A stretch of 64,000 nt of DNA from Colwellia sp. M166 (GCF_024585285.1 NZ_CP040755.1:992001-1056000), one strand, 5' to 3'. Numbered from the stretch's first letter, positions 48,173 to 57,026 are shown. The notes: generated by a model not told the origin, from the letters alone. Numbers and translations are program-made.

Positions 48173-48588
48173 GAACTCTTTCTTTATTGAAAATGGTTAT
48201 AACACCAAGATTATTTTGCCTAAAATAATAACACAGCTGATAAGCATATAGCTCCTGACTTTATGAACTTTTAGACATTTAACTAAAAATGCTGAACAAC
48301 AAAATTAAGCTGTTGTAAAATAAAAACATTCAATAATTAACTCGCGGCATTAATCAGCATAACAATCGCTTAAAAACGGCTATTAGGGGAAAATGTTACA
48401 AATTATCGTAACGCTAATGCCTTAATAACGTTATATTTTGTTTTTTGTAAATTTTTACATACAAGAAAAAGTTAATAATTTGTTATAAAAACGGACGTTA
48501 GCCTAGTAAGTATCAAAGATTGGCTTTAATATCGTCTGCTTTAAATCAAAGCTTTACAGTCCAATATAAATTAAATCGTGAGTATAAA
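48173..48588. other. Divergent intergenic region between lolC and the M13 gene
   Basis: About 415 AT-rich bases. It must hold the promoters of lolCDE and of the M13 peptidase gene. I see no gene or repeat. A rightward open frame from a TTG at 48520 only extends the M13 gene without family similarity. Confidence 0.4.
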
Positions 48589-50655
48589 ATGAAGAATATA
48601 ATAACAGGTGCAGTTTGCACATCTTTACTGTTCATTGCTGGGTGTAGTAATGACCTCAGTACAAAAACAACCACTGAAGCACCAATAATGCAAAAAACCG
48701 CCTTAGCATCAGGTATTGATAAAGCGAACATGGATTTATCTGTTCGTCCACAAGATAACTTTTACCGCTATGTTAATGGTACGTGGTTAAATGCAAATGA
48801 AATTCCTGGCGACAAAACTTCAATTGGTTCATTTTACGACTTACGTGATGAAGCTGATAATAACGTCAAAGCCATTATCGAAGAACTCGCGGCAACTAAA
48901 AATCTAAAAATGGGCAGCGATGAACAAAAAGTTGCCGATTTATTCCGTTCATTTATGGATACAGAAGCCCGTGATGCCGCCGGTATTGCACCGGTAAAAT
49001 CGATACTTGACGACATTAATAACTTAAAAAATAAAAATGATTTAGCAACATTTTTTGGTAAAAATCAAAAAATTGGTGTTGGTAGCCCGCTCGCCTTTTA
49101 TATCAATGTTGATGCAAAAGTCTCAACACGTTATGCCACCCATGTATGGCAAAGTGGCTTAGGTTTACCAGATAAAGACTACTATTTTAATGAAACCGAA
49201 CGTTTTGAAAAATTACGTCAAGGTTACCTAGCTCACATTGAAAATATGTTTAACTTAGCCGGGCTAAAAAATGGTAAAGCTGCTGCGCAAACTATTATGG
49301 CACTTGAAACCAAACTAGCGGGCTATCATTGGTCGAAAGTTGAATCTCGAGACAGCACAAAGCGCTACAACAAATTTGATGTTGCAGATTTAAAGACAGT
49401 AACTGATGCTTTTAACTGGACAGCTTACCTTGAAGCACAAGGCGTTGCTGACCAGAAAGATCTTATTGTTAACCAACCATCATTTGTCAAAGGTTTTGGT
49501 GAAACATTCGCGGCAACCTCATTAGCTGATTGGCAAACTTATTTAATATTTCACACCCTAAGTAATTTCGCTAGCTCACTAACGACAGCACTAGACAACG
49601 AAAACTTTGACTTTTATTCCAAGCAATTAAGTGGCCGTGAAGAACAGCGTCCAATGTGGAAACGTGGTGTTGCAGTCGTTAATAGCAATCTAGGTGAAGT
49701 GATAGGTAAAGTTTATGTAGGCCGTCACTTTAAACCTGAAGCTAAAGTACGTATGACACAATTAGTTGAAAACTTGCGCAGTGCATACGGTGCAAGCATT
49801 AACGAATTAGAATGGATGTCAGATACCACAAAAAAAGCGGCACATGTCAAATTAGCCAGCTTTGATCCTAAAATTGGTTACCCTGACAAATGGGAAGATT
49901 ACTCTGCCCTTGTTATTAAAAACGATGATTTAGTTGGCAACCAAATGCGTTCAGGCACAGTTGCTCACCAGAAAAAAGTCGCTAAACTTGGTGGCCCAAT
50001 CGACAGACAAGAATGGGGTATGACACCGCAAACGGTTAACGCTTATTACAACCCAACAAAAAATGAGATTGTTTTCCCAGCAGCTATTTTACAACCACCA
50101 TTTTTTAACTTAAATGCCGATGACGCAGTAAACTACGGTGGCATTGGCGCTGTTATTGGTCATGAAATGGGTCATGGTTTTGATGATCAAGGTAGTAAAT
50201 ATGACGGTGACGGCAACATGCGTAATTGGTGGACTGAAGCAGATCTAGCCGCTTTTAAAGTACGTGCTGATAACTTAGTAGCTCAATACGACAACTACGC
50301 GGTATTTGAAGACTTAAACGTCAATGGTTCTTTAACATTAGGTGAGAACATCGGTGACTTATCAGGTGTGACTATCGCTTATAAAGCTTATAAAGCGTCA
50401 TTAAATGGTAAAGAAGCTCCGGTTATTGATGGTTTAACTGGCGATCAACGTTTCTTCATGGGCTTTGCGCAAGTATGGCGTGGCAAAATGGTTGAAAAAT
50501 CATTACGTAACCGTGTAGCAACTGACCCGCATTCACCCGGTGAATTCCGTGCTTTAGGGTCATTGTCTAATATGCCTGAATTTTATCGTGCCTTTAACGT
50601 AAAAGAAGGTGACGATATGTATATTGCACCTGAAAAACGCGTTAAAATCTGGTAG
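48589..50655 (+). CDS. pepO: M13 family metallopeptidase (PepO/neprilysin type), lipoprotein
   Basis: 688 aa from the ATG at 48589, which yields a lipoprotein signal (CTSLLFIAGCSND, lipidated Cys18); the frame open to 48520 lacks one. The catalytic domain has the substrate motif NAYYNP, the zinc motif VIGHEMGHGFDDQ (HEMGH 525-529), and the third ligand region GENIGDLSG. M13 enzymes cut on the N-terminal side of hydrophobic residues in small peptides. It stands alone. Its transcript originally ended at a terminator that is now split by the IS element. Confidence 0.95.
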   Translation: MKNIITGAVCTSLLFIAGCSNDLSTKTTTEAPIMQKTALASGIDKANMDLSVRPQDNFYRYVNGTWLNANEIPGDKTSIGSFYDLRDEADNNVKAIIEELAATKNLKMGSDEQKVADLFRSFMDTEARDAAGIAPVKSILDDINNLKNKNDLATFFGKNQKIGVGSPLAFYINVDAKVSTRYATHVWQSGLGLPDKDYYFNETERFEKLRQGYLAHIENMFNLAGLKNGKAAAQTIMALETKLAGYHWSKVESRDSTKRYNKFDVADLKTVTDAFNWTAYLEAQGVADQKDLIVNQPSFVKGFGETFAATSLADWQTYLIFHTLSNFASSLTTALDNENFDFYSKQLSGREEQRPMWKRGVAVVNSNLGEVIGKVYVGRHFKPEAKVRMTQLVENLRSAYGASINELEWMSDTTKKAAHVKLASFDPKIGYPDKWEDYSALVIKNDDLVGNQMRSGTVAHQKKVAKLGGPIDRQEWGMTPQTVNAYYNPTKNEIVFPAAILQPPFFNLNADDAVNYGGIGAVIGHEMGHGFDDQGSKYDGDGNMRNWWTEADLAAFKVRADNLVAQYDNYAVFEDLNVNGSLTLGENIGDLSGVTIAYKAYKASLNGKEAPVIDGLTGDQRFFMGFAQVWRGKMVEKSLRNRVATDPHSPGEFRALGSLSNMPEFYRAFNVKEGDDMYIAPEKRVKIW

Positions 50656-50738
50656 TTTTTGCTCTAATCATAACTTAACGCGAATAATGTAAGCGTTAAA
50701 AATACGATTGTAAAAGCAATACTAAAATATAAAAAAGG

Positions 50739-50748
50739 AGCATTAGCT
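50739..50748. repeat. Left target-site duplication of the IS4-like element
   Basis: AGCATTAGCT, repeated exactly at 52177-52186. Together with the outer flanks (AAAAAAGG on the left, CCTTTTTT on the right) the pre-insertion site reads as a rho-independent terminator hairpin: AAAAAAGGAGC, loop ATTA, GCTCCTTTTTT. Confidence 0.92.
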
Positions 50749-50749
50749 C

Positions 50750-50790
50750 AATGCCAGTCAGTTAAGCTGACTGGCATTTTCTTTTTTATG
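50750..50790 (+). terminator. Terminator-like hairpin at the left end of the IS
   Basis: AATGCCAGTCAG at 50750-50761, loop TTAAG, CTGACTGGCATT at 50767-50778, then TTCTTTTTT. The stem overlaps the IS inverted repeat and the last codons of the transposase. In the rightward direction it could terminate transcripts coming from pepO. Confidence 0.75.
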
Positions 50791-52086
50791 GGGATACTTA
50801 GATGGTTTTGGCTTCACCCATCGGGGATATCTTCTATCTTCTCGTCTAGTTGGAAGCTTAAATAAGACCAGTGTATTGAGTAAGTGCTGCCAGTGTATTG
50901 GAATGTTCCCTGGACTCATTATAGATATTGATGAGAAATACTGAATGACAGCCATCGAACTGCTAGAAAAACTAAGCTGGTTAGGCCATATCCCTGTGAC
51001 TGTCGCTGCCATCGTCATTATTCTTCGTATTAAATTATAGGCGAGTAACACACCCCATAGCTCCTGACGTACCATGTCTGGACGCTTACTTCTCAAATGG
51101 TATGCGCTATCAAGCATGGTTTTTTTGATTTCTCGAAATCCAAGTTCTATCTCCCAACGATGACAGTATAATTCAACAATTTCATTGCCTGGAAAACGCA
51201 ATCTATCCGTCATCGAGGTCAATATACGGTAGCTTTTGCCCTTGATTGTTTTACTGATTAATCTCGCTTTAATCGTTTCAGGAACATCGGGAAAGTTTTT
51301 TTGTGCATGCTTGGTTGTTTTCAATTCAATGATATGATCATTTTTACCCGCGCTAGAGATGATTTCATACTGTAAGTCGGGCCTTGCTGGTATCAGCCAG
51401 TGCCTCATACTCCCAGTTTGGTGCCAACGATTTAACAGGCCTAAAGAATAATATCCTTTATCAAACATAGTTAGTGAATTATCTGGTGTACGTTCAATTA
51501 AACGCTCAGCTAATTTCATCTCATTGGTTTTATAGTTATCAAACTCGCTACTGAGTAGTTGATGGCTGGTCAATTCCATATGACAGACCATGCGTATTTG
51601 AGGAAAGGCTGTATCACCATATTGGTTGCTACCAGAAGAGAATGCTTTACGATTGTCAGGCGTGTCGGCTGTTCGCCACACAACACCGTCAACCGCTAAT
51701 AGATTCAAACCATTCCATGTTTCGAATGACTGTTGCTTATACATTGATTGAGCAGATTTATTGAAAACCTGTTTAACGGCGTCATCACCTAACCTTTGTC
51801 TCGCTTGTACCATTGCACTTGGAGCAACGAGTTGGTTTTTGCCAGGTAGCATGATATCTAGCTTATTGGCGATATTCCAAACCGATTCTTTTCGAAATAA
51901 TGCCATGCCAATGACTGACCACAAAACAGCCTCAAGCGGTAACCTTCGCTTACGAACGGTAGCAATCCCTGCTTGTTGAAAGCCTTGTTCAATGATTTCA
52001 GGGTCAAGAATTTCTGATAATTTTTCAAAGGTATGGTATCGGTTGCTTTCTTCAAGTGTTGCTTGCAGTGCTTGTTCTATATTCAC
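50758..52086 (-). CDS. IS4 family transposase
   Basis: 442 aa, GTG start at 52086. The N-terminal IS4 helical domain ([38 protein letters not shown]) is followed by the DDE domain: first Asp in [17 protein letters not shown], second in [19 protein letters not shown], and the Y-(2)-R-(3)-E-(6)-K signature [16 protein letters not shown], which carries the catalytic Glu. It cuts and rejoins the IS ends. The stop codon lies inside the left inverted repeat. The frame is intact. Confidence 0.95.
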   Translation of the reverse strand: MNIEQALQATLEESNRYHTFEKLSEILDPEIIEQGFQQAGIATVRKRRLPLEAVLWSVIGMALFRKESVWNIANKLDIMLPGKNQLVAPSAMVQARQRLGDDAVKQVFNKSAQSMYKQQSFETWNGLNLLAVDGVVWRTADTPDNRKAFSSGSNQYGDTAFPQIRMVCHMELTSHQLLSSEFDNYKTNEMKLAERLIERTPDNSLTMFDKGYYSLGLLNRWHQTGSMRHWLIPARPDLQYEIISSAGKNDHIIELKTTKHAQKNFPDVPETIKARLISKTIKGKSYRILTSMTDRLRFPGNEIVELYCHRWEIELGFREIKKTMLDSAYHLRSKRPDMVRQELWGVLLAYNLIRRIMTMAATVTGIWPNQLSFSSSSMAVIQYFSSISIMSPGNIPIHWQHLLNTLVLFKLPTRREDRRYPRWVKPKPSKYPHKKENASQLN

Positions 52087-52090
52087 AAAA

Positions 52091-52124
52091 AAAATCCGTA
52101 GTTAGTTTCCTAACTACGGATTTT
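52091..52124. terminator. Hairpin with T-run just upstream of the transposase start
   Basis: AAAATCCGTAGTTAG at 52091-52105, loop TTTC, CTAACTACGGATTTT at 52110-52124. On the minus strand it is followed by T residues up to the GTG at 52086. It probably blocks outside transcripts from expressing the transposase, either as a terminator or by hiding the ribosome binding site. Confidence 0.75.
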
Positions 52125-52176
52125 GCATGATCGTTTGGATCGGTCAACAGGTCATTTTCTTAACTGATCGGCATTG

Positions 52177-52186
52177 AGCATTAGCT
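52177..52186. repeat. Right target-site duplication of the IS4-like element
   Basis: AGCATTAGCT, identical to 50739-50748, followed by CCTTTTTT, the second half of the original pepO terminator. Confidence 0.92.
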
Positions 52187-52324
52187 CCTTTTTTATTATC
52201 CGCCCTGACCCGCCCTTCATGTTGCTTGACGATTTTCGTTGTAAAGCGGCATACTTAACCGTAAAATCAGCTTCATATTGTATGATATCTTTAACCAAGT
52301 ATTTGATGATCATAGATCAACTTT

Positions 52325-52430
52325 AGGTTAATTTATAGGGAACATGGTTAAAGGCCGTGACTGTACCCGCAACTGTAAATAGCTTTATTATTCAAAGTTA
52401 TAAGTCAGGACACCTAGTATCAAAATTTGT
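52325..52430 (+). promoter_or_regulatory. Cobalamin riboswitch
   Basis: Conserved aptamer elements appear in order: ATAGGGAACATGGTTAA, then GGCCGTGACTG, the core TACCCGCAACTGTAAAT, and the B12 box AAGTCAGGACACCTAGT at about 52401-52417. It binds adenosylcobalamin and in this family switches off the downstream genes. It lies about 200 bases ahead of the B12 transport operon; the sequence between should hold the expression platform. Confidence 0.9.
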
Positions 52431-52566
52431 AATAACACTAATAATGTTAACACCGTGCGGGAATACACGTGAGTTACACTGTCTAAAAGACCTTCGTATC
52501 CTATTTTCAGCACCCGAATAAATAACATTATCCCCGACAAACTTTTGCGTTAACGTTTAGGTAGCA

Positions 52567-52629
52567 ATGAAAACATACTTAGGAACATTATCCAATATTC
52601 ACCAGATGTTAATATTAGGCTATTTTTGA
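52567..52629 (+). CDS. Short leader ORF coupled to the B12 ABC ATPase gene
   Basis: 20 codons, MKTYLGTLSNIHQMLILGYF, with AGG eight bases before the ATG. Its TGA stop shares its A with the ATG of the next gene (TGATG), the usual coupling arrangement. No family is recognisable. It may be a leader peptide or a chance frame; context after a riboswitch makes it worth testing. Confidence 0.35.
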   Translation: MKTYLGTLSNIHQMLILGYF

Positions 52630-53459
52630 TGTCAAAATTACTCAGTGTTAAAGCAGTATCTTGGACAGTTGACAAACAAGTGATCCTGAACAACATTACT
52701 TTTGATATTAACCGTGGCGATATTATTGGCATAATAGGACCCAATGGTGCAGGTAAAACTTCGTTGCTTAAGTGTTTATTAAATCAGTATAAAAACTGGC
52801 AAGGGTGTATAAAGCTAAAAAATAAAAGTATCCGTCAATATAAACCACATGAATTAGCACAAACCTTTGCTTTAGTGGTACAAAAATCACCTCCTATATT
52901 TGATTTAAAAGTTTATGACGTAGTAAGAATGGGCTTACTGCCCTATAAAGCGCTATTTGCTCGTGACAACGACGTTGATAAAAAAGAAATTCTGCTAGCG
53001 TTAGACAAAGTAGGTTTAGCAACGAGCAAAAATAAATTCTTCAATACTTTATCTGGCGGTGAACAACAACGAGTATTGATTGCTAAAGCTTTGGTACAGA
53101 AAGCCAAAATATTAGTATTAGATGAACCCACTAATCATTTAGACATATTCTATCAACATCAAATATTACAATTAATTAAGGCTTTAAATATTACCGTGAT
53201 CATGACCATACATGATCTCAATCTTGCAGCACAGTACTGCAATAGATTACTACTCTTAGATAAAGGTGATTTAGTCAGTAACAGTAGCGTTGATAAGGTG
53301 CTAACGCCTGATGTCTTAACAAGTGTTTTTGGTTTACCTTGCCATCGAGATGACGCTCAACATAGTGGCATCCCGCGAGTCTATTTTTACCCTGCACCTG
53401 ACGCAACGTTCAGCCACAAACCCAATTTATCCCGTAACAATATCGGTAAGCTTTCGTGA
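52629..53459 (+). CDS. btuD: Cobalamin/iron-siderophore type ABC transporter ATPase (BtuD-like)
   Basis: 276 aa from the ATG at 52629. Walker A is GPNGAGKTSLL at 37-47, the signature LSGGEQQRVLIAKAL, and Walker B ILVLDEPTNHLD. The FecCD/BtuD subfamily Q-loop (ALVVQKSPPIFDLKVYDVVRMGLLPYK) fits B12 and siderophore importers. The riboswitch upstream and the CobO and BtuF neighbours point to cobalamin. The stop overlaps the permease GTG by four bases. Confidence 0.9.
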   Translation: MSKLLSVKAVSWTVDKQVILNNITFDINRGDIIGIIGPNGAGKTSLLKCLLNQYKNWQGCIKLKNKSIRQYKPHELAQTFALVVQKSPPIFDLKVYDVVRMGLLPYKALFARDNDVDKKEILLALDKVGLATSKNKFFNTLSGGEQQRVLIAKALVQKAKILVLDEPTNHLDIFYQHQILQLIKALNITVIMTIHDLNLAAQYCNRLLLLDKGDLVSNSSVDKVLTPDVLTSVFGLPCHRDDAQHSGIPRVYFYPAPDATFSHKPNLSRNNIGKLS

Positions 53460-54463
53460 ATATTTTTCGTACTATTAAAGGTAAAAATGCTTGGGTTTTT
53501 TCTGGCCTGATCATCTTAACTTTGTTTTCTATAGTGATGTCAATTACTTTTGGTCCAGCGACCATTACCAGCCTCGATATATTTCAGTGTGTGGTTAATG
53601 AATGTGCATCCCCCATGCATGATATGGTGATTTGGCAAATACGCATCCCCAGAGTTTTAGTCGGTCTAGTCGCAGGAATGGGCTTAGCTTGTGCTGGCGC
53701 AATTTTACAAAATGTAACCCGCAACCCGCTTGCTGATCCTTACTTATTTGGTATTATTTCGGGCGCCGGCCTAGGGGCAACCATCGCCACCTTAGTATTA
53801 AATGAAGAACAAATGCTTGCGCTACCATTAGCAGCATTTTTAGGCGCTTTATTTTCGGTAATAATTGTTTTTGGTATCGCGACCCTACTTCGCAATATGA
53901 ATCATTTACTGCTAACCGGTGTTGCGGTATCTTTCATGCTTGGTTCAATTAGCCATTTCATTCTTTACCTAGGTGATCCCTTTGCCACCAATCGAGTTAT
54001 TTTTTGGCTTATGGGTAGTTTAACCCGTGTCGAAATGTTTCACTTCTATTTGATTAGTATCATGGTATTACTAACATTAATTACCATCTTTGCTTTTCAC
54101 CGACAAATAGATGCACTGTTATTAGGTGACGAGAGTGCGGCAAGTCTCGGGGTTAATGTTGATAAATTACGGATCATCTTACTGGCTTTATGTGCCGCAG
54201 TCACCGCCACCATCGTTGCTTACTGTGGCGGTATTGGCTTTGTTGGCTTAATGATCCCACATATTGTACGACAACTTGTCGGCGTAACCACCATGCCATT
54301 AATTGTCGGCTCTGCCTTGGTTGGTGGCTGTTTTTTAGTTTGGGTCGACGTTTTAGCCCGTAGTGCACTCAGTACCGTAGAAATTCCTATTGGTATTATT
54401 ACTTCAGCCATCGGCAGTATTTTCTTTTTAGCGATCATGTATCGCACCCGTAAAACAGGATAA
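53456..54463 (+). CDS. btuC: Cobalamin-type ABC transporter permease (BtuC-like)
   Basis: 335 aa with a GTG start at 53456 overlapping the ATPase stop. FecCD/BtuC-family permease of about ten helices: IWQIRIPRVLVGLVAGMGLACAGAILQNVTRNPLADPYLFGIISGAGLGA at the N-terminal part, and the cytoplasmic ATPase-contact region DESAASLGVNVDKLR. Further on comes GGIGFVGLMIPHIVRQLVG, a family hallmark. With the ATPase and the binding protein encoded at 55104 it forms an importer. Confidence 0.92.
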   Translation: MNIFRTIKGKNAWVFSGLIILTLFSIVMSITFGPATITSLDIFQCVVNECASPMHDMVIWQIRIPRVLVGLVAGMGLACAGAILQNVTRNPLADPYLFGIISGAGLGATIATLVLNEEQMLALPLAAFLGALFSVIIVFGIATLLRNMNHLLLTGVAVSFMLGSISHFILYLGDPFATNRVIFWLMGSLTRVEMFHFYLISIMVLLTLITIFAFHRQIDALLLGDESAASLGVNVDKLRIILLALCAAVTATIVAYCGGIGFVGLMIPHIVRQLVGVTTMPLIVGSALVGGCFLVWVDVLARSALSTVEIPIGIITSAIGSIFFLAIMYRTRKTG

Positions 54464-54468
54464 AAATT

Positions 54469-55074
54469 ATGACAACAGATGCAGACAAAAACCAAAAACA
54501 TCAAGAACGTATGCAACGTATTAAAGACAAAGTTGATGCACGCATTAATTCAGCTCAAGAAGAGCGTGGCTTACTTATTGTAATTACCGGCAATGGTAAA
54601 GGTAAATCAACATCAGGTTTTGGTACGCTAACCCGCGCAGTTGGTCATGGCTACACTGCTGCGGCCTTGCAATTTATTAAAGGGGATTGGGAATGTGGAG
54701 AGCGTAATTTACTGGAAAATAATGGTGTTGAATTTCACGTGATGGCAACGGGTTTTACTTGGGATACTCAAGATAAATCAAAAGACATCGCAGCAGCAAC
54801 TAAAGTTTGGGCAGAAGCCAAGCGCTTATTGAAAGATGAGAGTATCAACGTAGTTTTACTTGACGAGTTAACTTATATGTTGTCGTACAAATATCTAGAT
54901 TTAGATGAAGTGATTGAAGCCATCGTCAATCGACCTGCTATGCAACATGTCATTATTACTGGCCGAGCTTGTCATCGTAGCATTATTGAACTTGCCGATA
55001 CCGTCAGTGAAGTACAACCACTTAAACATGCCTTTGATAATGGTATAAAAGCGCAAAAAGGTATTGATTGGTAA
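54469..55074 (+). CDS. cobO: Cob(I)yrinic acid a,c-diamide adenosyltransferase
   Basis: 201 aa. P-loop GNGKGKST at residues 41-48, followed by SGFGTLTRAVGHGYTAAALQFIKGDWECGERNLLE and VVLLDELTYMLSYKYLDLDEV, all typical of the CobO/BtuR (CobA of Salmonella) family. It transfers adenosyl from ATP to cob(I)alamin to make the coenzyme form. Its place in a riboswitch-controlled import operon means imported B12 is adenosylated at once. It starts five bases after the permease stop, with AGGA upstream. Confidence 0.97.
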   Translation: MTTDADKNQKHQERMQRIKDKVDARINSAQEERGLLIVITGNGKGKSTSGFGTLTRAVGHGYTAAALQFIKGDWECGERNLLENNGVEFHVMATGFTWDTQDKSKDIAAATKVWAEAKRLLKDESINVVLLDELTYMLSYKYLDLDEVIEAIVNRPAMQHVIITGRACHRSIIELADTVSEVQPLKHAFDNGIKAQKGIDW

Positions 55075-55103
55075 CCAAGAACACTCTAAAAAATGGAATC
55101 TAA

Positions 55104-55970
55104 ATGAAATTCACTCACTCTCTAGCTATGATTTTTCTCTGCTTAACTTTTGGCGTAAACGCACAAGAAAATAGTACAGAAACCACGCCAAACAAACCAC
55201 GTATCATTGCCTTGGCGCCTCATATTGTTGAAATGCTCTTTGATATCGGTGCTGGTGAGCAAATTATTGCTGCAACCGAATATGCTAATTACCCACTCGC
55301 CGCACAGGAGATACCAAGAATAGGTAATTCTTTACGTATTCAACTTGAACGGGTCATTGAATTGCAGCCCGATCTTATTATTGCCTGGCAAAGTGGTAAC
55401 CCTAGTGATGATTTAGCGCGTATCAAACAGCTTGGTTTTAATGTCGTATACTCTCAGCCAAATACCTTTGATGATGTTGCTAAAGAGCTACGTTTATTCG
55501 GGAAGTTGTCTGGCCACAGCGAACAAGCTGAACAGGTGGCAAGTAAATTTCTAGCTGACTTAGCAAAAATTAAACAACAATATGGGCAGAAAAAACCACT
55601 TACCGGATTTTATGAAGTATGGTCTCGACCATTAACTACCATTGCCAAAGGCAGCTGGCCACAACAATTTTTAGATATTTGTAGCATTAGTAACCCCTTC
55701 TATCAATCTGATGCTAGATATCCGCAAGTCAATATTGAACAAATATTACAAACTCATGCCGAAATTATTATTCAGCCTTTATCTGAAAATCAAGCTGATA
55801 AAGAAGGATATACTTGGCAGAAGTGGCCAATATTACCGGCGGTAAAACATCAACAGATTATCAAGCTTGATGCAGATGTTGTGCACCGCATGACTACACG
55901 CAGTTTGAATGCTTTAAGCGATTTATGTCAGCAAACGGATGGAAGTCGACAATATTACCAACAAGGCTAG
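55104..55970 (+). CDS. btuF: Periplasmic cobalamin-binding protein (BtuF-like)
   Basis: 288 aa with a signal peptide (SLAMIFLCLTFGVNAQ). The type III binding-protein fold has PRIIALAPHIVEMLFDIGAGEQIIAATEYANYP at the N-terminus, then LERVIELQPDLIIAWQSGNP, the pattern of BtuF. It captures B12 in the periplasm for the BtuC/BtuD importer. It is last in the riboswitch operon, about 30 bases after cobO. No btuB receptor gene lies in this cluster. Confidence 0.9.
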   Translation: MKFTHSLAMIFLCLTFGVNAQENSTETTPNKPRIIALAPHIVEMLFDIGAGEQIIAATEYANYPLAAQEIPRIGNSLRIQLERVIELQPDLIIAWQSGNPSDDLARIKQLGFNVVYSQPNTFDDVAKELRLFGKLSGHSEQAEQVASKFLADLAKIKQQYGQKKPLTGFYEVWSRPLTTIAKGSWPQQFLDICSISNPFYQSDARYPQVNIEQILQTHAEIIIQPLSENQADKEGYTWQKWPILPAVKHQQIIKLDADVVHRMTTRSLNALSDLCQQTDGSRQYYQQG

Positions 55971-56005
55971 CCACTCAATAAACGATATTTTATCACCTTT
56001 AAGTC

Positions 56006-56048
56006 ATAGCAAGTGTATTCTTGACATGTAGCTAAATACACTTGCTAT
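56006..56048 (+). terminator. Hairpin downstream of btuF
   Basis: ATAGCAAGTGTATT at 56006-56019 pairs perfectly with AATACACTTGCTAT at 56035-56048 around a 15-base loop. It ends the B12 operon by position, 36 bases after the stop. A T-run is missing. Confidence 0.55.
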
Positions 56049-56067
56049 AATTCAAACTTAAAATTTT

Positions 56068-56119
56068 GACCTTAAAACTCTGACCTTAAAACTCTGACCT
56101 TAAAACTCTGACCTTAAAA
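56068..56119. repeat. 14-bp tandem repeat
   Basis: The unit GACCTTAAAACTCT occurs three full times from 56068 and a partial fourth follows, with a degenerate copy just before. It lies in the gap between btuF and the next gene. Confidence 0.9.
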
Positions 56120-56243
56120 TTATAACAGACATCACCGTCTGTACAGTGACAGCTTTATAACATATTATTTATTGTGTTTACTTGCCTGGTAAATTATCTT
56201 AGGCTAGATAGACTCATTATTTATCGCTATCTCAGGTGCGCTA

Positions 56244-57026
56244 TTGTTAAAAGTACTCATCTTAAGCCTGCTCATTATCTCGTGCTTAGCACAAGCAGAA
56301 AGCATAGATAACAATGAGAATAAACAACTGACTATGTGTGTTTCTCATTACCCCCCATATCAAGTTATATCTTCCAACCAAAATCCTATGGGCGAAAACA
56401 TTGCCGTCACCCGTTATTTTTTTGAAAAACTAGGCTTTACTATTCGCTTTACAGAAAACAATACTTTTTGGCGTTGTTTGGCCATGTTAGAAGCGGGTAA
56501 GGTCGATCTCATGTCTGGTTTATTAGATGCGCCAGAACGACGAAAATTTGCCCACCTCTTTGCTTATGGTTCATTGAATGAAAAATTATTTTACGTTAAT
56601 AATCGCAAGCTTAAAAACATTAGTACTTTCTCAGATCTGAAAGGTTTAAAAGTAGCGGTACTCAGAGACATTAAGCAGTTTAAGCAATTTGATAATGCCC
56701 CTGATGATTATTTAGAAAAGGTTTATGTCAGTGATCTCGACGCTGCCATTCGGGTGTTAGTCGCGGGTAAAGTCGATGTGTTTATTTCAACTGACTTTCT
56801 TTATTTAGACAAAATTAAAAATATAAACGATGAAGTTCATAGGATTGAAGAGGTAGTCGTGAAGTTAGATCATGCTTCTTTGCTGTTTACAGGTCTATCA
56901 AAAAAATCTAAAGTCGCCCATCTCGAGCCTAAGTTTGCCGAGTTATCAAAAGCTATGTATGAGAGTGGTGAATTTAAGAAGATTATCAATGAGTTTAAGC
57001 TACAGTATCCTGAATATTATCGTTGA
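56244..57026 (+). CDS. Periplasmic solute-binding protein, SBP_bac_3 type
   Basis: 260 aa. The TTG at 56244 with AGGTG upstream gives the signal peptide (LKVLILSLLIISCLAQAES). The mature protein follows the family 3 pattern: LTMCVSHYPPYQ, IAVTRYFFEKLGFTIRF, MLEAGKVDLMSGLLDAPERRKFAHLF, and LKGLKVAVLRDIKQFKQF. These proteins bind amino acids or feed sensory systems. No transporter genes are adjacent; an MCP gene converges on it from the right, so a sensory role is possible but unproven. Confidence 0.85.
   Translation: MLKVLILSLLIISCLAQAESIDNNENKQLTMCVSHYPPYQVISSNQNPMGENIAVTRYFFEKLGFTIRFTENNTFWRCLAMLEAGKVDLMSGLLDAPERRKFAHLFAYGSLNEKLFYVNNRKLKNISTFSDLKGLKVAVLRDIKQFKQFDNAPDDYLEKVYVSDLDAAIRVLVAGKVDVFISTDFLYLDKIKNINDEVHRIEEVVVKLDHASLLFTGLSKKSKVAHLEPKFAELSKAMYESGEFKKIINEFKLQYPEYYR

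Larger units (their letters stand above)
50749..52176. mobile_element. Complete IS4-like insertion sequence
   Basis: 1428 bp. The ends are 18-bp inverted repeats, CAATGCCAGTCAGTTAAG on the left (50749-50766) and CAATGCCGATCAGTTAAG (reverse complement of 52159-52176) on the right, 16 of 18 identical. The right repeat agrees with the terminal sequence I know for IS4 of E. coli, which is also about 1426 bp with a 442-aa transposase. It is flanked by a 10-bp exact duplication. Intact ends, duplication and open transposase indicate a recent, possibly active copy. Confidence 0.95.
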
